This document shows positions 1 to 10,110 of a stretch of 38,490 nt of DNA, piece by piece; within the stretch, counting starts at the first letter, position 1, and each line of letters opens with the position of its first letter. This DNA is from Acidobacteriota bacterium (lineage in GTDB: Bacteria; Acidobacteriota; Thermoanaerobaculia; Gp7-AA8), in assembly GCA_025463165.1 (NCBI GenBank), contig JAOBAU010000139.1:1-38490 (forward strand), given 5' to 3'. The notes below the pieces were generated by a model that ran no database searches, was not told the DNA's origin, and saw only the letters and a program-made list of their open reading frames with translations. The translations under genes and the position numbers were made by a program.

Positions 1-1839
1 TGACTGGCCGCCGAGATAGAGCGTCGGTGTTTTGATGCGGTCGGCGTGCAGGAACGGATACGAAACTTTTAGCCACGGTTCGACACTCTTCCACGGCGGT
101 CCGAGCTCGAGCTCGTACTGCGAGATGTACTCATCGCTGCCGTACATGGAGAGCTGCAGCGCGCTGCCGGCGCCGGAGATCGCGGCCTTGAAGCGCGGAT
201 CGCTCGCGGTCGTGTAGTCGGTGAGGATGCCGCCGTAACTCCAGCCTCCGATGCCGAGGCGGTCAGGGTCGGCGACGCCGGAAGCGATCGCGTAATCGAC
301 GCCGGCGAGGAGGTCGGCCACTTCCTTGTTCCCCCAGTCGGCGAAGATCGCTTTCTGATACGCGTTGCCGCGGCCGGCGCTGCCGCGATAGTTCACGGCC
401 AGCACGACGTAACCGTTCGCGGCGAGCAGCTGGCGCTCGAAGCTGAACGAATGCTGGTCCTGGCCGTTCGGTCCGCCGTGAATGTTCAGCAGCGTCGGAT
501 ACTTCCGTCCTGCAACGTACGACGGCGGCTTGAACATCAGCCCGTGTACTTCGGTACCGTCTTTCGCGCGGCAGGAGAAATCTTCGACCGTTGCCAGCTG
601 CACGTTCGCGAGCCACGCGTCGTTCTCGTGCGTCACGCGGCGCAGCTCGCCCTTCTCGAATGCGTGTACTTCGTCGGGCGCGCCTGCTGTTGCGGAGAGC
701 AATGCGAACGCGCCGTCTTTGCCGGGCGAGATCGACGAAACGACGCGGCGTCCGCTCGTCAGTTTCTCGACCGCACCGCCGTCCGCCGGCATCCGTCCGA
801 TCCAGGTGATGCGATCGTCCTGCACGACGAACGAGAGGGATTTTCCGTCCGCGCTCCAGGCGATCGGCTCCTGCACCGCGCGATCGAGCGTCGTCGTCAG
901 CAGGCGTGTTGCTCCTCCCGCGACCGGCACGACCGCGAGCTTGTTCAGGCTGTACGCGGTGTACTTCGGATCGTCGCCCTCGAGGAACGCGATGAACTTG
1001 CCGTCGGGACTCCACGCGGGACGGCCGGAGTCGCGGCCGATGAAGGTCGTGAGGCGGCGCGCCTCCGCGCCTTTCTTCGGCTCGATGACGAAGATGTCGT
1101 CGTTCTCGACGCGATCCGGATCCTTCTCGCGGTTGCTGACAAACGCGATGAGAGTGCCGTCCGGCGACCAGCTCGGAGTCGTCTCGTCGAAGGTTCCCGA
1201 CGTGAGCGCCGTCGCGGTGCGCGATTCGACGTCGAAGAGCTGCAGGTGCGAGCGCAGTGTCCCGAGGTAGCCGTCGCGATCCTGTTTGAAATGGTAGCGA
1301 TCGATGACGATCGGTGGCGCGGTCTTGCGCTTCCAGCCTTCTTTCTTCTCGGGATCGGAGCCGGGATCGAAGTCGTCGACGACGAGCACGAGCCGCTTGC
1401 TGTCGGGCGACCACGCGTAGTCGGAGATACCGCCTTTGATGTCGGTGAGCTTCACCGCCTCGCCGCCGCGACGGTCGAGCAGCCACACCTGTCCGCCTTT
1501 CTTCTTCTCGTCCTCGTCGCCGCGCGTCGCGACGAACGCGAGGTAGCGGCCGTCCGGACTCCAGCGCGGCTTGCTCTCGCTGCTCTCCGGGAGTGACGTG
1601 AGGCGGACGCGATCCTCTCCGTTCCAGCCGATCATCCAGAGATCGGAATCGCGCTTGTCCTTCTCGGCGTCGACGGTGCCGACGGTATAGGCGATCCACC
1701 TGCCGTCCGGCGAGAGCTGCGGATCGCCGACGGTGCGGGGCTTCGTCAGATCATCGAGCGACAGAGGATGTCTGGTCTCGGCGGCGGTGACGATTTGCGC
1801 GAGGAGCAGGGTGACAAAAACAATCGATCGTGTACGCAT
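1..1839 (-). CDS. S9 family peptidase (prolyl oligopeptidase / acylaminoacyl-peptidase type), 3' end truncated by window edge
   Basis: My translation of the minus strand from ATG at 1839 stays open to position 1: MRTRSIVFVTLLLAQIVTAAETRHPLSLDDLTKPRTVGDPQLSPDGRWIAYTVG... with repeated WSPDG beta-propeller motifs, then NIHGGPNGQ...VNYRGSAGRG...GIGGWSYGG (GxSxGG nucleophile elbow). The ORF track lists only out-of-frame Arg-rich ORFs here, probably because this ORF has no stop inside the window. Confidence 0.93.
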   Translation of the reverse strand, partial: MRTRSIVFVTLLLAQIVTAAETRHPLSLDDLTKPRTVGDPQLSPDGRWIAYTVGTVDAEKDKRDSDLWMIGWNGEDRVRLTSLPESSESKPRWSPDGRYLAFVATRGDEDEKKKGGQVWLLDRRGGEAVKLTDIKGGISDYAWSPDSKRLVLVVDDFDPGSDPEKKEGWKRKTAPPIVIDRYHFKQDRDGYLGTLRSHLQLFDVESRTATALTSGTFDETTPSWSPDGTLIAFVSNREKDPDRVENDDIFVIEPKKGAEARRLTTFIGRDSGRPAWSPDGKFIAFLEGDDPKYTAYSLNKLAVVPVAGGATRLLTTTLDRAVQEPIAWSADGKSLSFVVQDDRITWIGRMPADGGAVEKLTSGRRVVSSISPGKDGAFALLSATAGAPDEVHAFEKGELRRVTHENDAWLANVQLATVEDFSCRAKDGTEVHGLMFKPPSYVAGRKYPTLLNIHGGPNGQDQHSFSFERQLLAANGYVVLAVNYRGSAGRGNAYQKAIFADWGNKEVADLLAGVDYAIASGVADPDRLGIGGWSYGGILTDYTTASDPRFKAAISGAGSALQLSMYGSDEYISQYELELGPPWKSVEPWLKVSYPFLHADRIKTPTLYLGGQS

Positions 1840-1882
1840 ACGGCCGGCGATTCTATGTCTCGCTGTCAGAAAACCAAATTGG

Positions 1883-1911
1883 TTGACTTCGCCAGCATTG
1901 CGGATCAATGT
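1883..1911 (+). promoter_or_regulatory. weak candidate promoter for the TonB receptor gene
   Basis: TTGACT (1883-1888), 17-nt spacer, CAATGT (1906-1911) in the divergent intergenic region. The -10 is a poor match. Confidence 0.25.
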
Positions 1912-1949
1912 TTTCCATCTTCACGCGTCTGAACAACAAAGGGGGAGCA

Positions 1950-4886
1950 ATGAATCGACACCAGCGGTTCCAGCGATATGTCCGGCTCATCATGACGTTC
2001 ACGGCCGGGCTCTTATCGCTCGTTGCGCTCTCTGCGTTCGGTCAGACATCGGGAGGAAACGTAGTCGGAAAAGTCGTCGATGCATCGGGCAGCGCGGTTC
2101 CGGGCGTCACCATCACGCTCTCGGGGAACGGCGCGCCGCAGGTCTTCGTCACCGCCGCCAACGGCAGCTATCGTTTTCTCAATCAGGCGCCGGGCCGCTA
2201 CGACCTTGCCGCGGAGCTGAGCGGTTTCTCGACGCTGCATCGTCCGGTCGACGTCAGCATCGGCGCGAACTCCGAGATTGATTTCGCGATGAAGCCTTCC
2301 GTCTCGGAGGCGATCACGGTCGTCGGTGTCACGCCGCTCATCGACGTGCGCAACACCGGCACCGGCTCCGACGTCAACGAGCAGGAGTTGCGTGAAGTGC
2401 CGTCGGCGCGCGATCCGTGGGTCGTGCTGCAGACCGTTCCTGGCGTGCTCGTCAGCACGGTGAACGTCGGCGGCAATCAGTCCGGCCAGCAGTCGTACTT
2501 CGTCGGCAAAGGCATCGAACGCCACCAGACGGAGTGGAATCTCGACGGCGTCAACGTCACCGAGATGCAGGCGACCGGCACGTCCGACTTCTACTACGAC
2601 TTCGATTCGTTCCAGGACATGCAGATCAGCACCGGCGGATCCGATCCGCGGCTGCGCACGCCCGGCGTGCAGATCAACCTGGTGTCGAAGCGCGGCACGA
2701 ACGATTTCGCAGGCTCCGGCCGCTACTTCTGGACCGACAAGCAGTTTCAATCGGACGCGGCGATTCCGTCCGAGGCAAAGTCGTACCTGACGTCGGCGAA
2801 TTCGATTAACAACATCAGCGATTACGGTTTCGAGGCCGGCGGGCCGATCATCAAAGATCGCCTGTTTCTCTGGGCCGCGTATTCGAAGAACGACATCGAC
2901 AACTTCATCGCCGGTCCGACCATCCCGCAGGTGACGCACATCAGCAGCTGGAACGGCAAGCTGAATTTCCAGGCCATTCCGACGAACAACGCGTCGGCGT
3001 ACTTCATGTACAACAACAAGACCGTCCATGGACGCGGACTGAGCATCACCCGTCCGATCGAGACAGCCACCGATCAGAGCGGTCCCGGCCACGTTTTCAA
3101 GCTCGAAGACACGCAGGTCTTCGGCAACGACTTCTACATCACCGGGCTCGTCGGCATCATCAGCAACGGCTACAGCACGACGCCGATCGGCGGCCGTGAC
3201 GTCAACGCCTGGTGGACCAGCAGCAGCTACTCGAAAAAGCACCCGGAGATTTCGTCGGGCTGGCATCGCTCGTACAACTATTTCGAGCAGGACGTTCCGC
3301 AGAAGGACTACCGGGTCGACGGCTCGAAGTTCCTCACGACCGGGAAGATCGATCACGAGCTGAAGTGGGGTTTCGAGTATCGGAACACGCCGGTCAGCTC
3401 CATCACGTCGTGGCCGGGCAATCAGACATTCGGCAACTTCTATGACGGCTCTGCGCTGGCCGCGCTGACGCGAAATGCCGTGCCGAAGTTCGGCTCGAAG
3501 TACAAAGACTTCTACATCGGCGACACGATCCCGATGGGCAATCTGACGGTCAACGTCGGCGGCCGCTACGACTGGCAGAGCGCAAAGAATTTCGCGAGCT
3601 CGGTGCCGGCGAATCCGCTGGTGCCCGACATCCTGCCGGCCGTCGATTACAAGGGCGACACGAAGTCGCTGGAATGGAACGGCTTCTCGCCGCGCATCGG
3701 CGCAACGTACGTGTTCGGCAAGGACAATCGCGCGCTCGTGCGAGGGAGTTACGCGCACTACCTCAATCAGCTCGGCTCGAGCGACGTCGGCTCAGCCAAT
3801 CCGTTTTATCGAGTGCAGTACCTCTACTACTACTGGGACGATCTCAACAACGACCGCAACGTGCAGCGAAACGAGATCGACTTCGCTTCCGGCGTCTACT
3901 CGTTCGCCAACATCGATCCCAATCACACCTCGGCCGGCTTCTCACCGGGACGGGTCGACTACGGGATGAAAGCGCCGACCACCGATGAGCTGATCGGCGG
4001 CGTGCAGTACGAGCTGACTCCCGGCTTCGCGGTCAGCGCGAACTACACGTATCGCAAGAGCAAAAACTTCACGTGGAATCGCTTCGAGAAGACGCGCGGC
4101 GCCGGCGATTACTACACCACCGCCGACTACGTGCTGGCCGGCACACGAACCGGAACGCTGCCGAACGGAAAGACGTACAGCATTCCGTACTACACGATCA
4201 AGCCGGGCGTGGCCGTTCCGGTCAACTACGTCTTCACAAACCGTGACGACTACTCGCAGAAGTATCAGGACGTCGAGCTCTCCGCCGTCAAGCGCATGTC
4301 CAATCACTGGATGATGCGCGCGAACATCACGCTGTCCGACTGGAAGCAGCACGTCGGTCCCGGCGCGATCGTCGATCCGACGCCGCTGCTGAGCAACAGC
4401 ACAAACTCGTTCGACAGCTGCTCCGTCTGCGACGGCGCGACAGTCGCGTCGGGCGGCGGCATCGGCAGCAACTACATCAACTCGCGCTGGGCATACAGCC
4501 TTACAGGCGTCTATCAGCTGCCGTGGCAGGTAAGCGTCGGTGCGGCGGTGAACGGCCGCGAAGGCTACATCGTTCCGTATCGCATTACGTTCCGCGACAA
4601 GAAGGAAGGGACGCAGAAGAACATGCTCGTCTCATCACAGTTCGATGACAATCGCCTGCCGAACGTCCACAACCTGGACCTCCGCCTCGCGAAAGACATC
4701 CCGCTGATGAACCGCACGTCGCTGAATCTCTCGGTCGATGTGTTCAACGTGCTGAACAGCCACACCGTCCTCGATCGCAACAATCTGCTCGACGTGGGCG
4801 CCAACGGCACGCTGCCGGCCTACAACCACATCTCCACGCTCATGAGCCCGCGCATCGTGCGGTTCGGAGCGCGCGTCAAGTTCTGA
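1950..4886 (+). CDS. TonB-dependent receptor with N-terminal carboxypeptidase-regulatory-like domain (Oar-like)
   Basis: ATG at 1950 preceded by GGGGGAG. Signal peptide, GNVVGKVVDASGSAVPGVTITLSGNGAP...GRYDLAAELSGF CarboxypepD_reg domain, SEAITVVGVTPLIDV plug region, C-terminal beta-barrel ending RFGARVKF. The ORF track start at 1908 is upstream of the likely start. Confidence 0.9.
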   Translation: MNRHQRFQRYVRLIMTFTAGLLSLVALSAFGQTSGGNVVGKVVDASGSAVPGVTITLSGNGAPQVFVTAANGSYRFLNQAPGRYDLAAELSGFSTLHRPVDVSIGANSEIDFAMKPSVSEAITVVGVTPLIDVRNTGTGSDVNEQELREVPSARDPWVVLQTVPGVLVSTVNVGGNQSGQQSYFVGKGIERHQTEWNLDGVNVTEMQATGTSDFYYDFDSFQDMQISTGGSDPRLRTPGVQINLVSKRGTNDFAGSGRYFWTDKQFQSDAAIPSEAKSYLTSANSINNISDYGFEAGGPIIKDRLFLWAAYSKNDIDNFIAGPTIPQVTHISSWNGKLNFQAIPTNNASAYFMYNNKTVHGRGLSITRPIETATDQSGPGHVFKLEDTQVFGNDFYITGLVGIISNGYSTTPIGGRDVNAWWTSSSYSKKHPEISSGWHRSYNYFEQDVPQKDYRVDGSKFLTTGKIDHELKWGFEYRNTPVSSITSWPGNQTFGNFYDGSALAALTRNAVPKFGSKYKDFYIGDTIPMGNLTVNVGGRYDWQSAKNFASSVPANPLVPDILPAVDYKGDTKSLEWNGFSPRIGATYVFGKDNRALVRGSYAHYLNQLGSSDVGSANPFYRVQYLYYYWDDLNNDRNVQRNEIDFASGVYSFANIDPNHTSAGFSPGRVDYGMKAPTTDELIGGVQYELTPGFAVSANYTYRKSKNFTWNRFEKTRGAGDYYTTADYVLAGTRTGTLPNGKTYSIPYYTIKPGVAVPVNYVFTNRDDYSQKYQDVELSAVKRMSNHWMMRANITLSDWKQHVGPGAIVDPTPLLSNSTNSFDSCSVCDGATVASGGGIGSNYINSRWAYSLTGVYQLPWQVSVGAAVNGREGYIVPYRITFRDKKEGTQKNMLVSSQFDDNRLPNVHNLDLRLAKDIPLMNRTSLNLSVDVFNVLNSHTVLDRNNLLDVGANGTLPAYNHISTLMSPRIVRFGARVKF

Positions 4887-4912
4887 TCGATCACCCGTAT
4901 TCTGCTCGAAGA

Positions 4913-4939
4913 AGCCCGCCGTTCGCGGCGGGCTTTTTC
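4913..4939 (+). terminator. Rho-independent terminator
   Basis: Perfect 8-bp stem AGCCCGCC/GGCGGGCT (4913-4920/4927-4934) followed by a T-run, 27 nt after the TonB receptor stop. Confidence 0.88.
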
Positions 4940-4945
4940 GTTAAC

Positions 4946-7069
4946 ATGCGCCCGATGCGGTGGCTCCTTCTCGGTGTGGCGGTGACGGCATTCGGATGCG
5001 CTCGCGCCAAACCTGAAGCCGCCGCGCAGCCGCCGGTCATCATCATCTCCATCGATACGCTGCGCTCCGATCACCTGCCGGCGTATGGCTATCGCGGCGT
5101 TCGCACGCCGGCGATCGATGCATTCGCGCGCGAGTCGCTCGTGTTCGAGCACGCGTACAGCCACTGTCCGCTCACGCTGCCGTCGCACGCGACGATCCTC
5201 ACCGGACTGCTTCCGGCGGAGACCGGCATTCGCGACAACGCCGGATTTCATCTCGATCCGAAACGCGCCACGCTCGCCGAGGTGCTCGGACGCAACGGCT
5301 ACGCGACCGGCGCCGCGGTTTCCGCGTACGTGCTGCGCGCCGACACCGGCATCAATCGCGGATTCGATTTCTTCGACGACCACATCATCCAGCGCGCCGA
5401 CCAGTCGCTCGGCGGCATTCAGCGCAGCGGCGTCGAAACGGAAAGCGTCGCCGAGAAATGGCTCGGAGATCGCGGCGCGCAACCGTTCTTCTTCATGCTG
5501 CATCTGTACGAGCCGCACGCGCCATACGACGCGCCGGAGCCGTATCGTTCGCAGTTCAAGCCGTACGATGCGGAGATCGCCGCGGCCGATGCGATCGTCG
5601 GACGTTTTCTCGAAGCGCTGAAATCGCGAGGGCTCTACGATCGCGCGTTGATCGTCCTCCTCTCCGATCACGGCGAAGGGCTCGGCGATCACGGCGAGGA
5701 TGAGCACGGAATCTTTCTCTATCGCGAGGCGATCCAGGTGGCGCTCATGGTCAAGCTGCCGGGCGCGACGCACGGCTCGCGGATCGACTCGACCGTTGGC
5801 TTGCGCGATGTGATGCCGGCCATCCTCGATGAGCTGCACATCCCGCTGCCGCCCGGACTGGAACAGCGCTCCACCTTTCGCGACGTGAAGCCGCACGCCG
5901 TTTACAGCGAGACGTTCTATCCGCGCTTTCACTTCGGCTGGAGCGATCTGCATTCGCTCACCGACGGCGCGAAGCATTACATCCAGGCGCCGCGTCCGGA
6001 GTTGTACGACGTGCAGTCCGATCCGGGCGAGACGACGAACCTCATCGAGAGCGATCGGCGAACGTTCGCGGCGATGAAGAGCGCCATCGCACCGATGATC
6101 ACCGCTGCCGCGGCGCCCGCGGCGATTGCACCCGAAGAGGCGGCGAAGCTTGCGGCGCTTGGCTACATCGGCACCAGCGCGGCCGCCGGAGCGAACGAGC
6201 CGCTCGCCGATCCGAAGGACAAACGGGAGACGTTCCGCGAGCTGCGCGGCGCGTTCTCGCTGTTTCGCGCGGGGAAGAATGCCGAGGCGCTGGAGGCGTT
6301 TCGGAAGATCCTGGGAGAGAACCCGCGGATGACGGACGTGTGGGACGTCACCGCGAAAACGTACTGGCGGATGGGACGTCAGAGCGAAGCGATCGATGCG
6401 GCGAAGGAAGGGCTGAAGACGAATCCGCAATCTGCCGTGCTGGCGATGACGGTGGCGGAGTTCGCATTGCAGTCGGGCCGCTTCGACGAGGCGCGGCAAC
6501 ATGCCGAGCTTGCGCTGCCGCTCGATGCCGCGCGTGCGAACGACCTGCTCGCACGCATCGCTCTGGCGCGCGGCGATGTCGCGGCCGCGGAGCGCAACGC
6601 GCGTCTGGCCACGGCCGGCGGCGGCGATCGTGCGGCGGCGTACGTGACTCTCGCGCGCGTGCTGAAGAAGGGAGGCCGCGACAGCGAGGCGCTCGCCGCC
6701 GCGGATGAAGCGGCTCGCGTCGTCGCGTCAGGAAACACGCCGCCGTTCGCCGGGCTCTCGTTTCTTCGCGGCGATCTGCTGGCGAGACTCGGTCGCAATG
6801 AGGAAGCGGCGGCGGCGTTCCGGCAGGAGATCGCCCTCGCGCCGGCCGACGCGCGTGCGTATCAAAGTCTGATCGTGTTGTTGCTGACCGAAGGACGCGG
6901 CGAGCAGGCTACGCCGCTCGTCTTTCAGCTGATCGATCGCGCGCCGACCGCGGAGAACTTCGCCGCGATCGTGGAGACGATGAAGACGGTCGGCGATGTG
7001 AATGGCGCGCGTTACTGGGCGGCTAAAGGTCTGCAGAAGTTTCCGCACGATCCGCGCTTTCAACGATGA
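4946..7069 (+). CDS. sulfatase-fold (alkaline phosphatase superfamily) lipoprotein with C-terminal TPR repeats
   Basis: Lipobox-like VTAFGC; IIISIDTLRSDHLPAYGY; TLPSHATILTG; LLSDHGEGLGDHGEDEHG; C-terminal TPR-like helices. Confidence 0.88.
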   Translation: MRPMRWLLLGVAVTAFGCARAKPEAAAQPPVIIISIDTLRSDHLPAYGYRGVRTPAIDAFARESLVFEHAYSHCPLTLPSHATILTGLLPAETGIRDNAGFHLDPKRATLAEVLGRNGYATGAAVSAYVLRADTGINRGFDFFDDHIIQRADQSLGGIQRSGVETESVAEKWLGDRGAQPFFFMLHLYEPHAPYDAPEPYRSQFKPYDAEIAAADAIVGRFLEALKSRGLYDRALIVLLSDHGEGLGDHGEDEHGIFLYREAIQVALMVKLPGATHGSRIDSTVGLRDVMPAILDELHIPLPPGLEQRSTFRDVKPHAVYSETFYPRFHFGWSDLHSLTDGAKHYIQAPRPELYDVQSDPGETTNLIESDRRTFAAMKSAIAPMITAAAAPAAIAPEEAAKLAALGYIGTSAAAGANEPLADPKDKRETFRELRGAFSLFRAGKNAEALEAFRKILGENPRMTDVWDVTAKTYWRMGRQSEAIDAAKEGLKTNPQSAVLAMTVAEFALQSGRFDEARQHAELALPLDAARANDLLARIALARGDVAAAERNARLATAGGGDRAAAYVTLARVLKKGGRDSEALAAADEAARVVASGNTPPFAGLSFLRGDLLARLGRNEEAAAAFRQEIALAPADARAYQSLIVLLLTEGRGEQATPLVFQLIDRAPTAENFAAIVETMKTVGDVNGARYWAAKGLQKFPHDPRFQR

Positions 7070-9126
7070 CGAAGAAAGTCACGATGTTGACGATCGCGGC
7101 GGTTGTGGTCGCCGCGCTGATCGGCATCACGATCGGTTTGCGGCTTCGTCGCCACGCCGCACCCGACGTCATCCTCATCACCATCGACACGCTGCGCGCC
7201 GACTCCCTCGGCTTCGCCGGCAACACCCGCGTCAAGACTCCCTTCATCGACAGTCTCGCCGCACGCGGCACCGTGTTCACGAACGCGCACGCACACAACG
7301 TCGTGACGCTGCCGTCGCACACCAACATCCTCACCGGCCTCTATCCGTATCAGCACGGCATCCGCGACAACGCCGGCTTCACGCTCGACGCCGGCCACCC
7401 GACGCTCGGCGCGATGATGAAGCGCGCCGGCTACGCGACCGCGGCGTTCGTCAGCGCCTTCCCGCTCGACTCGCGCTTCGGACTCAACGCCGGCTTCGAC
7501 GTCTACGACGACAAATACCGCGAAGCTTCGAACCCGCTCGACTTCGTGGTGCAGGAGCGGCCGGCGGAAGAGACGCTCAACGCCGCACGCGCCTGGTACG
7601 ACTCGGCGCATGGGAAGAAGTTTCTCTGGGTCCATCTCTACGATCCGCACGCGCCATACGATCCGCCCGTTCCCTTCCGCGAGCAGTACCGCGATGCGCC
7701 CTACCTCGGCGAGATCGCATACGTCGACGATCAGCTGTCGCGGTTCCTCGCGCCGATCCTCGCCGCGCATCCCGACACGGTCGTGATCATTACCGGCGAT
7801 CACGGCGAAGCGCTCGGCGATCACGGCGAACAGACGCACGGTCTTTTTGCGTATGAGTCGACGCTCAAAGTTCCACTGATCATCGTCGACCCCGGTCGCT
7901 CGCCGCGCAAAGAGAGCGGCAGCGCGCGGCACATCGATCTCGTGCCGACGATCCTTCATCGCGCCGGCGTGCAGGCGCAGCCCGGACTTCCGGGACACGA
8001 TCTGTTCGGTGCGACATCCGCGACCGACAGCTACTTCGAAGCGCTCTCCGCATCGCTGAACAGAGGATGGGCGCCGCTCGTAGGCCTGATTCATTCCGGG
8101 CAGAAGTACATCGACCTGCCGCTGCCCGAGCTCTACGATCTTCCGCACGATCCGGGCGAAACGCGAAATCTCGTGGAGACAGACCGCCGCGGTCTGTTCG
8201 CCATTCGCAAGCTGCTCGCCGATGCCGCGCCGAACGCGCAGGCCGCACAACGAAATGTCGACGAATTACAAAAAGCGCAGCTGATGAGTCTCGGCTACAT
8301 CTCCGGCTCCGCGGAGAAGAAGAGCTACACGATCGCGGACGATCCGAAGAACCTGGTCGGCGTCGACAACGAACTGCACGAGGTCGTCGCGCTCTATCAG
8401 ACCGGTCAGCTGATGAAAGCGATCGAGATGCTGCGCGCCATTCTGAAGAAGAGCCCGCAGATCAAAGTCGCCGAAGAGATGCTCGCGTTCATGCTGCAGC
8501 AGAACGAGAACCCGCGGGCTGCGATCGAGATGCTGCGTCGCGCCGTGCAATCGGGCGCCGCGAACGATGCGATGAAGGTGCGGCTCGGCATGCTGCTCAG
8601 CGCGACCGGCCAGGCGAAAGAGGCGCTGGAGATCCTGCGCCCGTTCGCGGCGGGACGCGATCCCGACGTGCTGAACGCCTACGGCATCGCGCTCGCCGAT
8701 GGCGGCGAGCTCGCCGCGGCGACCGACGTCTTTCATCGCGCGCTGGTCATCGATCACACCAACGCCACCGCGTATCAAAACCTCGGCGTCGTCGCACTGC
8801 GTGCCGGAGATGCGAATGGTGCGCGCGCGAATCTCAGCAAAGCGCTCGCACTGAACGATCGGATGCCGGTCGCGCTCAATCTCATGGGCGTGCTCGAAGC
8901 GAAGAGCGGCCACGCCGATCTCGCCATCGGCTGGTGGCGCCGCGCGGTGCAGGCCGATCCGCGCTTGTACGACGCGCTCTACAACATGGCCATCGTGGCG
9001 AGTCGCGGCGGCCGCAATGACGTCGCGCGCCAGTCGCTGCGGCAGTTCATCGAAACTGCTCCACCGCAGCGCTACGCCGACGACATTGCAACCGCGCGCG
9101 CACTCCTCGCACAACTGAGCCGCTGA
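7066..9126 (+). CDS. sulfatase-fold protein with C-terminal TPR repeats, paralogue of the preceding gene
   Basis: ATGA overlap with the upstream gene (ATG at 7066, TGA 7067-7069); ILITIDTLRADSLGF; TLPSHTNILTG; IITGDHGEALGDHGEQTHG; TPR C-terminus. Confidence 0.88.
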   Translation: MTKKVTMLTIAAVVVAALIGITIGLRLRRHAAPDVILITIDTLRADSLGFAGNTRVKTPFIDSLAARGTVFTNAHAHNVVTLPSHTNILTGLYPYQHGIRDNAGFTLDAGHPTLGAMMKRAGYATAAFVSAFPLDSRFGLNAGFDVYDDKYREASNPLDFVVQERPAEETLNAARAWYDSAHGKKFLWVHLYDPHAPYDPPVPFREQYRDAPYLGEIAYVDDQLSRFLAPILAAHPDTVVIITGDHGEALGDHGEQTHGLFAYESTLKVPLIIVDPGRSPRKESGSARHIDLVPTILHRAGVQAQPGLPGHDLFGATSATDSYFEALSASLNRGWAPLVGLIHSGQKYIDLPLPELYDLPHDPGETRNLVETDRRGLFAIRKLLADAAPNAQAAQRNVDELQKAQLMSLGYISGSAEKKSYTIADDPKNLVGVDNELHEVVALYQTGQLMKAIEMLRAILKKSPQIKVAEEMLAFMLQQNENPRAAIEMLRRAVQSGAANDAMKVRLGMLLSATGQAKEALEILRPFAAGRDPDVLNAYGIALADGGELAAATDVFHRALVIDHTNATAYQNLGVVALRAGDANGARANLSKALALNDRMPVALNLMGVLEAKSGHADLAIGWWRRAVQADPRLYDALYNMAIVASRGGRNDVARQSLRQFIETAPPQRYADDIATARALLAQLSR

Positions 9127-10110
9127 CTAGTATGGATCGCCGCTCAACTGTCCGTCGATTACGTCGATCGTTTTGAAACCGCTCTTCGGCAGATGATCGA
9201 GATCGATCGTCTGACCGTCATCGAAATGCCAGATCTTGTAGCCGCGATACGTGAGCGGCTTGCCGCGCTCGAGCACCTCTGCTCGATGATCGGCGACGAC
9301 GACGTTTACCGGTCCGGTTCCGAACACGGTCGCCTTTCCCTTCGCGTCCATGATCGCGATCGCGTTCTCGTTCACGCCGAAACCGAACAGCCGCGACTCC
9401 TTTCCTTCGGCCATCGCGCGCGCGAGAAAGACGAGCAGGCGTCCCATCCGATCGCGCTTCTGAAAGTGCGTGTCGGTGATGACGTCGCGCAGCTGCGGCC
9501 AGTTGAAAAATCCGCGCGAGAGACTGACGTCGATGCTGAACGGATCCTTCAGCACGTCCGCGGAGACGGCGCTCTGGTTTGGACAGGAGTCATACGAGAT
9601 CTCACCCTGAATTGCGAGACCCGCACTCGTGCCGCCGACCGCGCCGCCGCGCTTGTAGACCGACTTCACCGCCGCTTCGACCGGCGTCCCTTTGATCCAG
9701 CGGATGTAGTTGCACTGATCGCCGCCGGCAAAGAAGATCAGCTCCGCATCACGCACCGCTTTCACGACGTCGGGACGCGATGACGATTCGCGGTCGGTGA
9801 TGACGAGCGACACCACGGAGCTCACCCCCTTCAATCCCATGAAGAAAGAGTTGTAGCCGTCGCCGCCCGAGGCGCGCAGGACGACGACGTCGAGCCTGGT
9901 GTCGCAATCCGTGCAGCCGCGCACGCGATCGACCGCCAGCTGAAACGCGGCCGTCAGATCGGCGCCGCCACCGCCCTGAAGAATGAGCGCCGGTCCGTGC
10001 AGCCGCGGACGCACGTCGACGCTGCTGCCGCTCGCGTAGCGCGTCAATTCCGCGCTCGCACCGATGGCGCTGAGCAAAAGCGCGAGAGCAATCGAATAAA
10101 GTCGCGTCAT
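9127..10110 (-). CDS. secreted cyanophycinase-like peptidase (S51 family)
   Basis: MTRLYSIALALLLSAIGASAE signal peptide; LILQGGGGADL; FFAGGDQCNYIRWIKGT; GGTSAGLAIQGE (S51 GxSAG serine motif). Start at 10110 overlaps the upstream stop (ATGA). Confidence 0.82.
   Translation of the reverse strand: MTRLYSIALALLLSAIGASAELTRYASGSSVDVRPRLHGPALILQGGGGADLTAAFQLAVDRVRGCTDCDTRLDVVVLRASGGDGYNSFFMGLKGVSSVVSLVITDRESSSRPDVVKAVRDAELIFFAGGDQCNYIRWIKGTPVEAAVKSVYKRGGAVGGTSAGLAIQGEISYDSCPNQSAVSADVLKDPFSIDVSLSRGFFNWPQLRDVITDTHFQKRDRMGRLLVFLARAMAEGKESRLFGFGVNENAIAIMDAKGKATVFGTGPVNVVVADHRAEVLERGKPLTYRGYKIWHFDDGQTIDLDHLPKSGFKTIDVIDGQLSGDPY

Noticed and set aside
451-1596. 381-aa and 262-aa + strand ORFs opposite the S9 peptidase
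   Set aside because: No recognisable domains; antisense shadow of a well-supported gene.
263-1699. 478-aa minus-strand ORF
   Set aside because: Arg-rich low-complexity translation typical of a wrong frame in high-GC DNA; the S9 peptidase occupies the same strand in another frame.
2013-3758. 581-aa minus ORF antisense to the TonB receptor
   Set aside because: Shadow ORF; compositionally biased (R, D, V rich) with no motifs.
4820-6502. 560-aa minus ORF antisense to the first sulfatase-fold gene
   Set aside because: Shadow ORF with no domain signal.
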